A DNA stretch of 64,000 nucleotides from Arenibacter sp. 6A1. GTDB taxonomy: Bacteria > Bacteroidota > Bacteroidia > Flavobacteriales > Flavobacteriaceae. Below the pieces are notes generated by a model that was given only the letters and a program-made list of their open reading frames with translations, was not told the origin of the DNA and made no database searches. Position 1 is the first letter of the stretch, and every line of letters begins with the position of its first letter. The stretch is taken from NCBI RefSeq assembly GCF_012272855.1, contig NZ_JAAXCQ010000013.1, positions 1 through 64,000 of the forward strand, given 5' to 3'. Made by a program: the position numbers and the translations under genes. This document shows, piece by piece, positions 26,005-35,557 of the stretch.

Positions 26005-27504
26005 ATGCAAAATAATTTTCGAGGAGTTTTTTTAGTAGGATGCGCTTTAGTATTTGTATGTCTTGGAGGTTTCTACTACTATAATAGTGATATAAAAATC
26101 GAAAAGGTTGAATTGGTTTCACCAGATAATTCAGCTCTAAAAGAAGACATCCATATTGCCTTAAATAAGGAATCATCGCTTTATGTTGAATATTGGAAAG
26201 AGGGTGAATCTAAGAAATATAGAACACCTGTTTCAGAAAGCAAGGTAGACCATACTGTCCACCTTGTTCTTTTGGAGCCGAACACCACTTATGAGTATCA
26301 AATTATCATTAATGGATTGCTTAATAGGTCAACAAAACATCGTTCTTTTAAAACGCGGGAACAATCAGCGTGGATGGTGCATAACTGGATAAAAGAAGAA
26401 AAACTTAATGATGCAACAGCTCTTGGAGAAGGGTTGGTAATGCTGTGTTATCGCGGTTATCCTGGGTACATTGCCATGGTTGACGGAAAAGGGACCATTC
26501 GATGGTACTGGCAAGATAAGACAATGGGAGTTCGTCTGGCAACCATTACACCGAGAAATACCATATTGGCTCTTTTGGCTCCAGCCAATAGGGATGAATT
26601 CAAAACAACTGAAAAAGGTAAGGAAACAGGAGTTGCCACTTATTATTTGCGGACCGGAAAAATCGGTTTTGTGGGAGGAACGGAAATAGCAGAGATAGAC
26701 CTTGAAGGAAATGTTCTATGGCGGACTAATATAGAAGAAAAAGATATCGTATTTCACCATGACCTACAAATGAATCAAAAAAATCAGGTGATGAGTATTT
26801 TTAGGGACTATAAAATGTATGATTTGGAAGGAACAGGAATGGCAAAGGATACTTTATGGGGTGATGGTGTAATGATAATGGATACCCTAGGTAAGGTTGT
26901 GAAGAAATGGTCCGCTTGGGATGTTTGGGATATTTCTAAAGATAAAAGAATCAAAGAATATGCAGGGGATCGGTTTCATTTCAATTCTTTATCCTTAGAT
27001 GCGGATGGGAGTTACTTACTTTCTACTCCAGTAGAAAACCAAGTCTGGAAGGTTGATTCAAACACTGGAAAGATAAAATGGAAATTGGGTAGAGATGGTG
27101 ATTTTGAAATGGATTCTACTGCCTACTTTTATTTCCAACATAACGCTCATTTGAACAAATACGGTGATTTAATGTTGTTCGATAATGGAGATTTCTCACC
27201 GAATGACACCACAAAAATTAATAAATTGTCCAGGAGCCTTTCGTTTGAATTAGATACTGTTAAAATGAAGGCCAAATTAAAAATTAATGCTACCCTGCCC
27301 TCTTTATATTACACAGCGAGGATGGGGGCTACGTTTTTAATGCCAAATAATAATATCCTGCAAACTAGCTCCAAAACTGGAGGAGTAGTTGTTACCGATC
27401 AAAAAGGGAAAGTGCTTTGGTCATTGAATTCTCATTTTATCCCTTATAGAGCTGAATATGTTCCATCTACCATTTGGAGAAAATACATCAATTTTAAACA
27501 ATAG
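26005..27504 (+). CDS. Arylsulfate sulfotransferase-like protein (ASST family)
   Basis: A 499-residue protein exported by an N-terminal hydrophobic segment (FLVGCALVFVCLGGFYYY). It begins with an Ig-like N-terminal domain (EPNTTYEYQIIINGL) followed by a six-bladed propeller with repeated W/G patterns. Probable catalytic-site residues lie in FHHDLQ (about 250-255), FHFNSL, and FQHNAHL (about 377-383). The family transfers sulfate between phenolic esters without PAPS through a sulfo-His intermediate. It sits 15 bases after susD, in the position usually held by sulfatases or glycoside hydrolases, so it may remove or move sulfate from the imported ligand; that is inference. Confidence 0.75.
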   Translation: MQNNFRGVFLVGCALVFVCLGGFYYYNSDIKIEKVELVSPDNSALKEDIHIALNKESSLYVEYWKEGESKKYRTPVSESKVDHTVHLVLLEPNTTYEYQIIINGLLNRSTKHRSFKTREQSAWMVHNWIKEEKLNDATALGEGLVMLCYRGYPGYIAMVDGKGTIRWYWQDKTMGVRLATITPRNTILALLAPANRDEFKTTEKGKETGVATYYLRTGKIGFVGGTEIAEIDLEGNVLWRTNIEEKDIVFHHDLQMNQKNQVMSIFRDYKMYDLEGTGMAKDTLWGDGVMIMDTLGKVVKKWSAWDVWDISKDKRIKEYAGDRFHFNSLSLDADGSYLLSTPVENQVWKVDSNTGKIKWKLGRDGDFEMDSTAYFYFQHNAHLNKYGDLMLFDNGDFSPNDTTKINKLSRSLSFELDTVKMKAKLKINATLPSLYYTARMGATFLMPNNNILQTSSKTGGVVVTDQKGKVLWSLNSHFIPYRAEYVPSTIWRKYINFKQ

Positions 27505-27737
27505 AAGAGGAGGTTTGTTAAAAGGATCAGTGCATTTTTGTACAAGCCTTACGATTATACGGATTGATTCCCTAGCAACGTGTAAGTCAATGTTCTTACG
27601 GAAAACTTGCAGAGAAATTACCCTTCTAGACCAGAACGTATTTTTTCCAGATTAAAAGAATTAAATGGAATCCTGTCGTGTCCTGAAATCACGAGAGATA
27701 TGTAATAAAAAAATCAAAACAAATTAAAACAAAGGAA
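27505..27737. other. Junction between an AT-rich SusCD block and a G+C-richer gene block
   Basis: A 233-base spacer with no credible gene; a short frame at 27458-27655 overlaps the ASST end and is not trusted. Genes to the left (sigma to ASST) look AT-rich, while the two genes to the right look richer in G+C and closer to the element backbone. It may be a recombination seam within the locus. Confidence 0.4.
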
Positions 27738-30700
27738 ATGAAATCAAAAAAGACGAAATCTATGAATTCCTCTTGCCTCATGAGTCTTAGAAGCTTAACA
27801 TGGCTATTGTTTGCATTTTTGTTATGCATAGGAAACGTTTCCGCCCAAAAACAAATCTACCCTCCCGAAAAGGAATTATGGGATGCCGATTCCCTAGGGA
27901 ACCACAGGGCCTTGGTACAAGTAAACAAAAAGGTAAAAAGTGTTACGGTGGCCATTGAATGGCGAAACCGCAATGTAAAACCAGAACAGACTGTTTATGT
28001 GATGGACCCGGAAAACCAAACGGTTTCCAATGTTGTATTATGGGAAATGGGGCCCGAGAGAGGAGTCGTCACATTTGATACTTCCGAAAAAACAGGGGTT
28101 TTTCAACTCTATTATTTACCCTATAGGTTAGAGGGGAGAGCCAATTATCCCACCGTAAATTATCATCATCAAGAGCATAAAGTCAGACCGGCAACAAAAC
28201 AATTTAAAATTAGCAAGCTCAAAGTTGCAACGGTTATCGGACTGGAATCGGTAGATACTTTTAACGGCAATGACCCCATGGAGGTTATCGCTACTAAAAA
28301 TGAAGTACATCGGTTAAAAGCGTCGCACCCCCAAAAGACGTACCTAGTTTTTCCAGAAAAGAGAATTCGACCTATAAAAATGAAAAGCTTTTTACCTAAG
28401 GTATGGGCAGACACGGATATTGCCTCGGATTTCTCCGATGAGACCATGAAAGGGGAAAATTTCACCTTTCAATTGGGGGTTTGGGCCTTTAATCAGGATC
28501 TTGAAGATGTAGGTGTTTCATTTTCAAATCTAAAGGATGCAAAAGGGAACGAAATAAATGCTACTGACATCACTTGTTTTAACAAAGAAGGGATTGATTA
28601 TACAGGCACGGATTTTTTAAAAACCATCAATGTAGGGAAAGGAAAGGTACAGGCCCTATGGTTTGGCGTTCGGGTCCCCGAGGATATTGCCTCCGGCACC
28701 TATAGCGGAACCGTAACGATAAGCCCTAAAAATGCGGCTCCCTCCATCGTTACTATCAGCCTCAGGGTATCGGATAAGACTGCAATGGAACATAATATCG
28801 CAGAACCATGGAAACAAACTCGTTTAAACTGGATCAATTCTACATTGGCTCAACAAAACTCGGTCATTGAACCTTACCTGCCTTTAGAGGTGTCAGATAG
28901 TACCATTTCTTTGTTAGGACGTAAGGTAACCATTGGAAACACCGGATTTCCAAACCAGATCCAAAGTTTTTTTACGGAGGCAATGACCTCGATATCAACA
29001 GTTTCCAAGGACCTTTTAACAGCTCCATTTCGATTTAAATTGATGGGAGAAAATGGAAGGGAAATCAAACTAGAAAGTAATGGCACCACCTTTTTAAAAA
29101 AGGAACCGGGCATAGTGTCCTGGAATGCCATTACTGATTCGCCAGAAATTAAAATGGAAGTAAACGGAGCGTTGGAATTTGATGGATTCGCTAGTTTTGT
29201 AGTTAAAGTCATTGCAAAAAGAGATATCAATCTTCAAGATATTGCCTTACATATTCCTTTCCATAAAGAATCGTCCAAATATATTTTGGGACTAGGTCTT
29301 AAAGGGGGGCAACGCCCTGAAACTTTACACTGGAAATGGGATGTGGCCCATAAAAATCAGGATGGCGTATGGTTGGGAGGTGTCAACGCCGGAATGCAGT
29401 TGAGCTTAAGGGATGAGCACTACGAACGCCCGCTAAACACCAATTTTTACCTTCAAAAACCCTTGACATTACCCACATCTTGGGGCAATGAGAATAAGGG
29501 CGGAATAAATATCGTCACTGATGAAAATACCGTAATGGTCAATAACTATAGTGGTAAAAGGGCTATGAAAAAGGGAGACATCCTATATTACAATTTTACG
29601 CTTCTGATCACCCCTTTCCATACCTTACAGACCGATGCCCAATGGAATGAAAGATACTTTCACTCCTATAAGCCAATAGATTCGGTTATCAAAAGCGGAT
29701 CTAACGTCATCAATATTCACCATGCCAATGAGCTTAACCCCTATATCAATTATCCATTTATTGCCACCAAGGAAATGAAAGAATATGTTGATGAGGCCCA
29801 TAAAAAAAATCTCAAAGTAAAAATATACAACACGGTACGCGAAGTCTCCAACAGGTTATATGAACTATATCCATTACGTAGCTTAAACAACGAGGTTTTC
29901 TCCAAAGGGCCCGGCGGTGGCTATTCTTGGTTGCAAGAGCACTTACAGGACAATTATATTGCTGCCTGGTATGTGCCAACCTACAAGGATGCTGCGATTA
30001 TTAATAGCGGAATGAACCGTTGGCACAACTATTATGTGGAGGGGATGAATTGGTTGGTACAAAATATTGGTATTGACGGAATTTATTTGGATGATGTGGC
30101 CTTCGACCGGATTACCATGAAAAGGATAAAAAGGGTGCTTACAAAAGAGGGGCACTCCGGATTGATCGATTTGCATTCTGCGAATCAATTCAATGAAAGG
30201 GACGGCTTCAACAACAGTGCTAACCTGTATATGGAGCATTTCCCCTATATTAATAGATTGTGGTTTGGTGAGTATTTTGATTATGAAGCCGGGTCCCCAG
30301 ATTTTTACCTTACCGAAGTGAGCGGTATCCCCTTCGGACTCATGGGAGAGATGCTACAAGATGGTGGAAATCCATGGAGGGGAATGATCTATGGCATGAC
30401 CAATAGAATGCCCTATCAAAAGCAGAAACCAGATCAAATTTGGAAGGTATGGGACGATTTCGGTATCAAAGGATCCGAAATGATCGGGTATTGGGTTAGT
30501 GATAATCCCATAAAAACCAATAATGAAAAGGTGCTGGCCACCGTTTATAAAAAAGAGTCCAAGGTTTTGGTGGCCATCGCAAGTTGGGCCGCAGACGATA
30601 CCAAAATAAAATTGAACATCGATTGGAAAAAATTAGGAATCGATCCGAAAACCGCTAAAATAAAAGCCCAGGAAGTGAAAAGCTTTCAGCCATCGGCGGT

Positions 30701-30764
30701 TTTTAATATCGGCGATGAAATTCCCGTGAAAAAGAATCAAGGTTGGTTATTAATAATTGAATAA
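27738..30764 (+). CDS. Secreted glycoside hydrolase-like protein (DUF6067/GH123 N-domain type)
   Basis: A 1008-residue exported protein (signal peptide with LTWLLFAFLLCIGNVSAQ). The N-terminal half is beta-rich and contains VPEDIASGTYSGTVTI, a segment typical of the domain that precedes the catalytic barrel in GH123-like enzymes. The C-terminal half has a TIM-barrel look: a strand with IDGIYLDDVAFDR (about residue 780), HSGLIDLHSANQFNERDGFN, YMEHFPYINRLWFGEYFDYE, and GIPFGLMGEMLQDGGNPW. The LDD acidic pair is a candidate active site. I place it in the DUF6067-type family from memory; the cleaved linkage is unknown. It lies 3 bases before the DUF5107 gene. Confidence 0.7.
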   Translation: MKSKKTKSMNSSCLMSLRSLTWLLFAFLLCIGNVSAQKQIYPPEKELWDADSLGNHRALVQVNKKVKSVTVAIEWRNRNVKPEQTVYVMDPENQTVSNVVLWEMGPERGVVTFDTSEKTGVFQLYYLPYRLEGRANYPTVNYHHQEHKVRPATKQFKISKLKVATVIGLESVDTFNGNDPMEVIATKNEVHRLKASHPQKTYLVFPEKRIRPIKMKSFLPKVWADTDIASDFSDETMKGENFTFQLGVWAFNQDLEDVGVSFSNLKDAKGNEINATDITCFNKEGIDYTGTDFLKTINVGKGKVQALWFGVRVPEDIASGTYSGTVTISPKNAAPSIVTISLRVSDKTAMEHNIAEPWKQTRLNWINSTLAQQNSVIEPYLPLEVSDSTISLLGRKVTIGNTGFPNQIQSFFTEAMTSISTVSKDLLTAPFRFKLMGENGREIKLESNGTTFLKKEPGIVSWNAITDSPEIKMEVNGALEFDGFASFVVKVIAKRDINLQDIALHIPFHKESSKYILGLGLKGGQRPETLHWKWDVAHKNQDGVWLGGVNAGMQLSLRDEHYERPLNTNFYLQKPLTLPTSWGNENKGGINIVTDENTVMVNNYSGKRAMKKGDILYYNFTLLITPFHTLQTDAQWNERYFHSYKPIDSVIKSGSNVINIHHANELNPYINYPFIATKEMKEYVDEAHKKNLKVKIYNTVREVSNRLYELYPLRSLNNEVFSKGPGGGYSWLQEHLQDNYIAAWYVPTYKDAAIINSGMNRWHNYYVEGMNWLVQNIGIDGIYLDDVAFDRITMKRIKRVLTKEGHSGLIDLHSANQFNERDGFNNSANLYMEHFPYINRLWFGEYFDYEAGSPDFYLTEVSGIPFGLMGEMLQDGGNPWRGMIYGMTNRMPYQKQKPDQIWKVWDDFGIKGSEMIGYWVSDNPIKTNNEKVLATVYKKESKVLVAIASWAADDTKIKLNIDWKKLGIDPKTAKIKAQEVKSFQPSAVFNIGDEIPVKKNQGWLLIIE

Positions 30765-30766
30765 GT

Positions 30767-33709
30767 ATGACAAATCACAGTATACTATTGATCGCTGTCC
30801 TTTTTGTAAACTCGATCGTTGCACAGGACAATGCAACTTATAAGGAATATTCTAAAGAATACAGCACCTATTCTTTTTCGGATCCTGATCTCATTCCAGC
30901 CCAGGCCAAAATATATCCCTATTTCCGTTTCGATGGATTCACCAATCAGGGCAAACCCCAGCAATGGAAAGTGGTAGTATTGGAAAACGATTATATAAAA
31001 GTACAGATCATGCCCGAAATAGGCGGGAAGGTATGGTCTGCCTATGACAAAATCCACCAAAAAGATTTCCTGTACAATAATGGGGTGGTTAAATTTAGGG
31101 ATATCGCTATGCGCGGACCTTGGGTAAGTGGCGGTATTGAGGCTAACTATGGCATTATAGGACACACCCCGAACAGTGCTACCCCTGTAGATTATGTTGT
31201 GAAAAATAATGAAGATGGCAGCGTAAGCTGTTTTACCAGTGCCTTGGATCTCCTTACCCGTACAAGGTGGGTCATAGAAACTAAACTGGAAAAGGATAAG
31301 GCCTATTTTACTACTACCTCCTATTGGTTTAATGCCACGGAGGAAGAGCGCCCCTATTACACTTGGATGAATGCCGGTATCCCTGCGGGTGCCGACCTGC
31401 AGTTCCTCTATCCGGGCAACAAATATATTGGCCATGATGGCAGCTCGCACAATTGGCCAATGGACAAGGAAGGCCGTAATCTATCCAAATATTCGGAAAA
31501 TAACTTTGACGGATCTAAATCCTTTCATGTTATGGGAACGCACAGCAATTATTTTGGGGGATTTTGGGAAAAGGACGACTTTGGAATGATCCGATATTCT
31601 AACCGAGGTGATAAATTGGGCAAAAAAATATTTCTTTGGGCCCAATCCGATGCTGGTAAAATATGGGAAGACCTGTTAACAGATACTAGCGGACAATATG
31701 TAGAAATCCAAAGTGGACGTTTGTTTAATCAGAATGTGTTTAGCAGCAGCTTAACACCATTTAAGCAAATGGGATTTAAACCCTATGCCGATGAGTCCTG
31801 GACGGAATATTGGTTTCCCTTCGGAGAAATAAACGGTTTTACGGATGCTAATACCATGGGTGCATTTAAAATTCAGCGAAAGGGGCAGCAACTAGAGGTT
31901 AAAATGAGCCCTGCACAACAACTCCAAGATTCCCTAAAGGTCTATAATAAGGCAGGGAAAAAGATAGCTTCCACTAATATATCTTTAACACCTTTAAAGC
32001 CTTTAAAGATAAGTTTGACACTCCCCGAAGGAGAACAGCCTTCTATTTTGGAAGTAGGCAAGGCGAGAATCGTTCTAGAAAATAACGAACTCCAAAATCT
32101 CAGTAGGCCACAGGAAATTTCCCAGGATTTGGATCCAGAAAGTGCCTACGGACTTTTTCTGCAGGGAAGAGACCTTTACCGATTTAGAAACTATGATGAT
32201 GCAGCGAAGAAAATAGAAGCTTCCCTATTAAAAAATGCGGCCTTTGTTCCTGCCTTGGTAGAAATGGCGAAACTTAAGTTGCATCGTATGGAATACGATT
32301 CGGCTTTTTACTATTCCAAAAAAGCCCTGAGTTTGGACACCTATGATGGTGATGCAAATTATTACTACGGTATTTCAGCCCTTAAAACCGACCGACACTA
32401 TGATGCTTTGGATGGATTTGAAGTGGCTAGTCTGTCGCCCAGTCATAGAAATGCCGCCTACACCTCCCTCGGTCGGATTTATTTAAAAGAGATGGATCTT
32501 TTGAAAGCCGAAGAATACGTGCATATGGCATTACAGGGCAACCCCAATAATTTAGAGGCCTTGAAAATACTGCATGTATTGGCAAGACTCAACAATAATG
32601 AGGCCCTTTTAAAGGAAACTGCCGCTAGAATACGTCAGCTGAACCCCATTGATCATTTTATCCGATTTGAAAAATTTTATCAAGATCCAACTAAGGTAAA
32701 TGAGGAAGATTTCGTAAACCTAATAAGAAATGAAATGCCCATAGAATCCTTTCTAGAATTGGCAATATGGTATGCAAAGCTAAACAGGACCTCGGAAAGC
32801 ATTGCCGTTTTAAAACTGGCACCCAATAATGCGGAAAGCCTTTACTGGCTAGCTTGGTTGCATAAAGAAACGGGAGCCTACACCAAATACTTGGAAGAGG
32901 CAGAAGAAGCCTCCTTGGATTTTGTCTTCCCCTTTCGGGAAGAATCCGTTGAAGTTCTCAATTGGGCGGCATCGGTAAACAAATCGTGGAAACCCAATTA
33001 CCTAATGGCCCTTATTCAAGATTTCAGGGGCAATCGTACCAAAGCGGTTTCCCTATTAAATAAGTATGAACAAGTAGATTTTGCACCTTTTTACATCTTT
33101 AAGGCGAGAATAAACGAAGGAGCTTCGAGAGAAGCAACGCTGGCCCTGATAAAAAAAGCGATGGAGCTACAGCCGAAACAATGGCGTTACAAAAGAATAT
33201 ATGCTCAAATTTTATCTCAAAATGACGATACCCAAAAGGCGATAAAGGTTTTAGAAAACACCTATAAAAGCGACAAGGGAAATTATGTGGTAGGATTGGA
33301 CCTAATCAATACGTTGATGTTGGGAAACCAATATGAAAAGGCCGAAAAAATACTAACTGACCTATATATTCTTCCGTTTGAGGGGGCTTCCGACTCGCGA
33401 AAGTATTATAGACAGACCAAATTGATGTTGGCATACAAGGCCATGGAGCAAGGCAAATATTCCGAAGCCATTAAAAAAATAGAAGAGGCGGAAGAATGGC
33501 CAGAGCATTTGGGGGTTGGGAAACCGTATGCCAATTTAATCGATACCCGCTTGGAAAATTCCTTGAGAGTACTGATCTATACTCACATGGGCTCTAAGGA
33601 GATGGCAACGAAATATGCTGAATTAGTAACAGCTGGTCCGATTAAAAAGGAAGCGGTATTGGATGAAATTAAAACCATAACCTTAAAAAAAGACCAACGG
33701 ATGTTTTAG
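30767..33709 (+). CDS. DUF5107 domain protein with TPR repeats
   Basis: A 980-residue exported protein (signal peptide ILLIAVLFVNSIVAQ). The N-terminal ~400 residues match the DUF5107 pattern: KVVVLENDYIKVQIMPEIGG, KVWSAYDKIHQKDFLYNNGV, RGPWVSGGIEANYGIIGHTP, TSYWFNATEEERPYYTWMNA. This is an aldose-epimerase/galactose-mutarotase-like beta-sandwich often found beside carbohydrate genes. The rest is a long TPR array (for example NAAYTSLGRIYLKEMDLLKA, PNNLEALKILHVLARL). It probably acts with the GH-like protein encoded upstream on the same glycan. Enzymatic activity is unproven. Confidence 0.75.
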   Translation: MTNHSILLIAVLFVNSIVAQDNATYKEYSKEYSTYSFSDPDLIPAQAKIYPYFRFDGFTNQGKPQQWKVVVLENDYIKVQIMPEIGGKVWSAYDKIHQKDFLYNNGVVKFRDIAMRGPWVSGGIEANYGIIGHTPNSATPVDYVVKNNEDGSVSCFTSALDLLTRTRWVIETKLEKDKAYFTTTSYWFNATEEERPYYTWMNAGIPAGADLQFLYPGNKYIGHDGSSHNWPMDKEGRNLSKYSENNFDGSKSFHVMGTHSNYFGGFWEKDDFGMIRYSNRGDKLGKKIFLWAQSDAGKIWEDLLTDTSGQYVEIQSGRLFNQNVFSSSLTPFKQMGFKPYADESWTEYWFPFGEINGFTDANTMGAFKIQRKGQQLEVKMSPAQQLQDSLKVYNKAGKKIASTNISLTPLKPLKISLTLPEGEQPSILEVGKARIVLENNELQNLSRPQEISQDLDPESAYGLFLQGRDLYRFRNYDDAAKKIEASLLKNAAFVPALVEMAKLKLHRMEYDSAFYYSKKALSLDTYDGDANYYYGISALKTDRHYDALDGFEVASLSPSHRNAAYTSLGRIYLKEMDLLKAEEYVHMALQGNPNNLEALKILHVLARLNNNEALLKETAARIRQLNPIDHFIRFEKFYQDPTKVNEEDFVNLIRNEMPIESFLELAIWYAKLNRTSESIAVLKLAPNNAESLYWLAWLHKETGAYTKYLEEAEEASLDFVFPFREESVEVLNWAASVNKSWKPNYLMALIQDFRGNRTKAVSLLNKYEQVDFAPFYIFKARINEGASREATLALIKKAMELQPKQWRYKRIYAQILSQNDDTQKAIKVLENTYKSDKGNYVVGLDLINTLMLGNQYEKAEKILTDLYILPFEGASDSRKYYRQTKLMLAYKAMEQGKYSEAIKKIEEAEEWPEHLGVGKPYANLIDTRLENSLRVLIYTHMGSKEMATKYAELVTAGPIKKEAVLDEIKTITLKKDQRMF

Positions 33710-33796
33710 CGGAGTGCCAACAACCATAAAAGAACGGTAAACATCTCAACAGAATTAGAATAGTTTTCGTTTAAGTTTAGTTCAGGGTTATCTATG

Positions 33797-34621
33797 TTAC
33801 ATTCTCAATCTTAAAACCACATCCCGGGCCCCATTCAGCTCATCCAGTTTTACCCTAAGTTTTTCATTGGTTCCCAATGTAAACTTAGGGTATACACAAA
33901 CAAATTGGACGCTTTGACCTTTGAGGACTACTTTAGGCATTTTAAACTGATAGATAGGGGAGAGGGGTAGTTCCTGATAAGATGCTTTTCGTCTTTTGTT
34001 GCCATTTACTTTAAAGAGATTTAAAGTGTTTATCTCAAAATCGATATGGGAATTGTTGGTGATTTCAAATAGGATAAAGACCTCATGCTCATAAAAGAAA
34101 CTTTTGATCATACGGATGGAAATTCCTTTCTTGTTTTTTAATTGGTTGAGGGATATTGGACTTCGGAGCATTTGGGAGCTGAGTTTGGAATAGTCCGTAG
34201 GTTTAATAGTATCCTGTAACGTTTTGTGGGATGCCAGATCATTTTTTGGTTTCTGTTTATGGCCGACACCAGACTTTTCATTTCCGATACTTTCGGAGGC
34301 GGTAATAAAATAATTTAGTTTATCAAGGTTTTGGGCGTAACGTAAAAGATAGGAGTACACCTCGCCATTGGAAGTCACGACCAAAAGGTTGCTTTCTTCC
34401 CCGGGGATGGCCTGTAGTAAACCAAAATATTGTTCTTTATCACGGTTGTAACTAAAAGCGTACTTGGTAGAACCTGTAATTCCTTGGCGAATGGGATGTG
34501 GAAAGAATAAGGAAACGGTCTTTTGGTCATTGGCGAAAATGGTGTCAATGACCACACTATTTTGCGCATTTGAAAATGTCAGGACACAAAGAATACAGAT
34601 CAAGGCTATTGAGTTTTTCAT
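33797..34621 (-). CDS. traN: Conjugative transposon protein TraN (DUF4138)
   Basis: A 274-residue exported protein (IALICILCVLTFSNAQ signal). It has the TraN pattern: an early strand SVVIDTIFANDQKTVSLFFP, the KYAFSYNRDKEQYFGLLQAI segment, and a C-terminal beta domain (ISIRMIKSFFYEHEVFILFE, KVNGNKRRKASYQELPLSPI). It is thought to form the outer part of the mating channel with TraM. It is the last tra gene here; the usual TraO, TraP and TraQ are not found before the convergent DUF5107 gene, which may mark where cargo replaced them. Confidence 0.85.
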   Translation of the reverse strand: MKNSIALICILCVLTFSNAQNSVVIDTIFANDQKTVSLFFPHPIRQGITGSTKYAFSYNRDKEQYFGLLQAIPGEESNLLVVTSNGEVYSYLLRYAQNLDKLNYFITASESIGNEKSGVGHKQKPKNDLASHKTLQDTIKPTDYSKLSSQMLRSPISLNQLKNKKGISIRMIKSFFYEHEVFILFEITNNSHIDFEINTLNLFKVNGNKRRKASYQELPLSPIYQFKMPKVVLKGQSVQFVCVYPKFTLGTNEKLRVKLDELNGARDVVLRLRM

Positions 34622-34633
34622 TTTGTATGATTT

Positions 34634-35557
34634 TTAATTAGCTTTTAGAACAAGCTTATATTTGTTACTTACTGCTACTTTAACGCTTCTATTGTTGCGT
34701 TGGAATACTTTTTTGATACCGCTTACTTGGGGAATTCCGGCTATATTTATATCGTTCAATAAATCACCTGCCACTTCGTTTGTTACTTCACCACGGAAAC
34801 TGTTCACCACATAAATGCCTTCGAGCCCATCTTGCAGGTCAAAGGCTCTTAGTTTTACTGGAAGATGATCTATATTGTCGATTTTTATTAGGGTTCGGTT
34901 GGGTTGAAAACTAACGACTCCATAGACTAAGGTGTTTCTTGGAAAGGTCTCTATTCCTAATTTTATTTCCTGCAATAAACGCATTTGTAATCGGCTGTTG
35001 GCCTTCACCACTTGGTTGCCATCCACTTCTACATAAACGTCTCGGATATTGGGCGAAAATGAGAAAGGGTCTGAGACCGGGGCAGAAGCAAAGAACAACT
35101 GGTGCTCCAAAGCCAATTCTTTGGCAGAAACAGGTGTCTCGACTTCGTTCTTTTGTGAGGTAGAAGCAATAGTTTCTATAGGTCGCTCCTTAGTAGGAAC
35201 TGAGTTTCGATACCTGTTTTCGGAATAATTGATCCGTCCTTGATTGTAAATGCTATCTACGATTCGTTGTTTATCCTTATCCAAGAAATTGGGGTCATAT
35301 ACGCCTGTGGCATCCAATAACTTTTCATCATAAATACTAGGTGCATTTTTCAATTGTACTTCCTTTATGTTATCGACAGCCTCCAGTTTGGTATTATACT
35401 CTTTTTGTTGTTGTTCCAATTTCGGAACTTCGGTATCTTCCAATGATTCATTATCAGTATTCCCGTTTTCCATGATTAAGAGCGCATAACCAAAAATGAA
35501 CAGTAAAATGATCAGCAATACAGCGCTAAAGACAATTTTGTTTTTCTCAATTCTCAT
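34634..35557 (-). CDS. traM: Conjugative transposon protein TraM
   Basis: A 307-residue inner-membrane protein. An N-terminal transmembrane helix (IVFSAVLLIILLFIFGYALL) precedes a long charged periplasmic linker and a C-terminal conserved domain (MRLLQEIKLGIETFPRNTLV, GVVSFQPNRTLIKIDNI, SGIKKVFQRNNRSVKVAVSN) of the VirB10-like TraM family. Its start overlaps the TraK stop by 11 bases. Probable scaffold of the mating pore, spanning from inner to outer membrane. Confidence 0.85.
   Translation of the reverse strand: MRIEKNKIVFSAVLLIILLFIFGYALLIMENGNTDNESLEDTEVPKLEQQQKEYNTKLEAVDNIKEVQLKNAPSIYDEKLLDATGVYDPNFLDKDKQRIVDSIYNQGRINYSENRYRNSVPTKERPIETIASTSQKNEVETPVSAKELALEHQLFFASAPVSDPFSFSPNIRDVYVEVDGNQVVKANSRLQMRLLQEIKLGIETFPRNTLVYGVVSFQPNRTLIKIDNIDHLPVKLRAFDLQDGLEGIYVVNSFRGEVTNEVAGDLLNDINIAGIPQVSGIKKVFQRNNRSVKVAVSNKYKLVLKAN

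Noticed and set aside
27458-27655. A 65-residue frame overlapping the end of the arylsulfotransferase-like gene
   Set aside because: It overlaps real coding sequence out of frame and the part beyond has no protein-like pattern.
30785-31450. A 221-residue minus-strand frame inside the DUF5107 gene
   Set aside because: The plus-strand protein is clearly DUF5107; the reverse frame is a mirror of its coding bias without family features.
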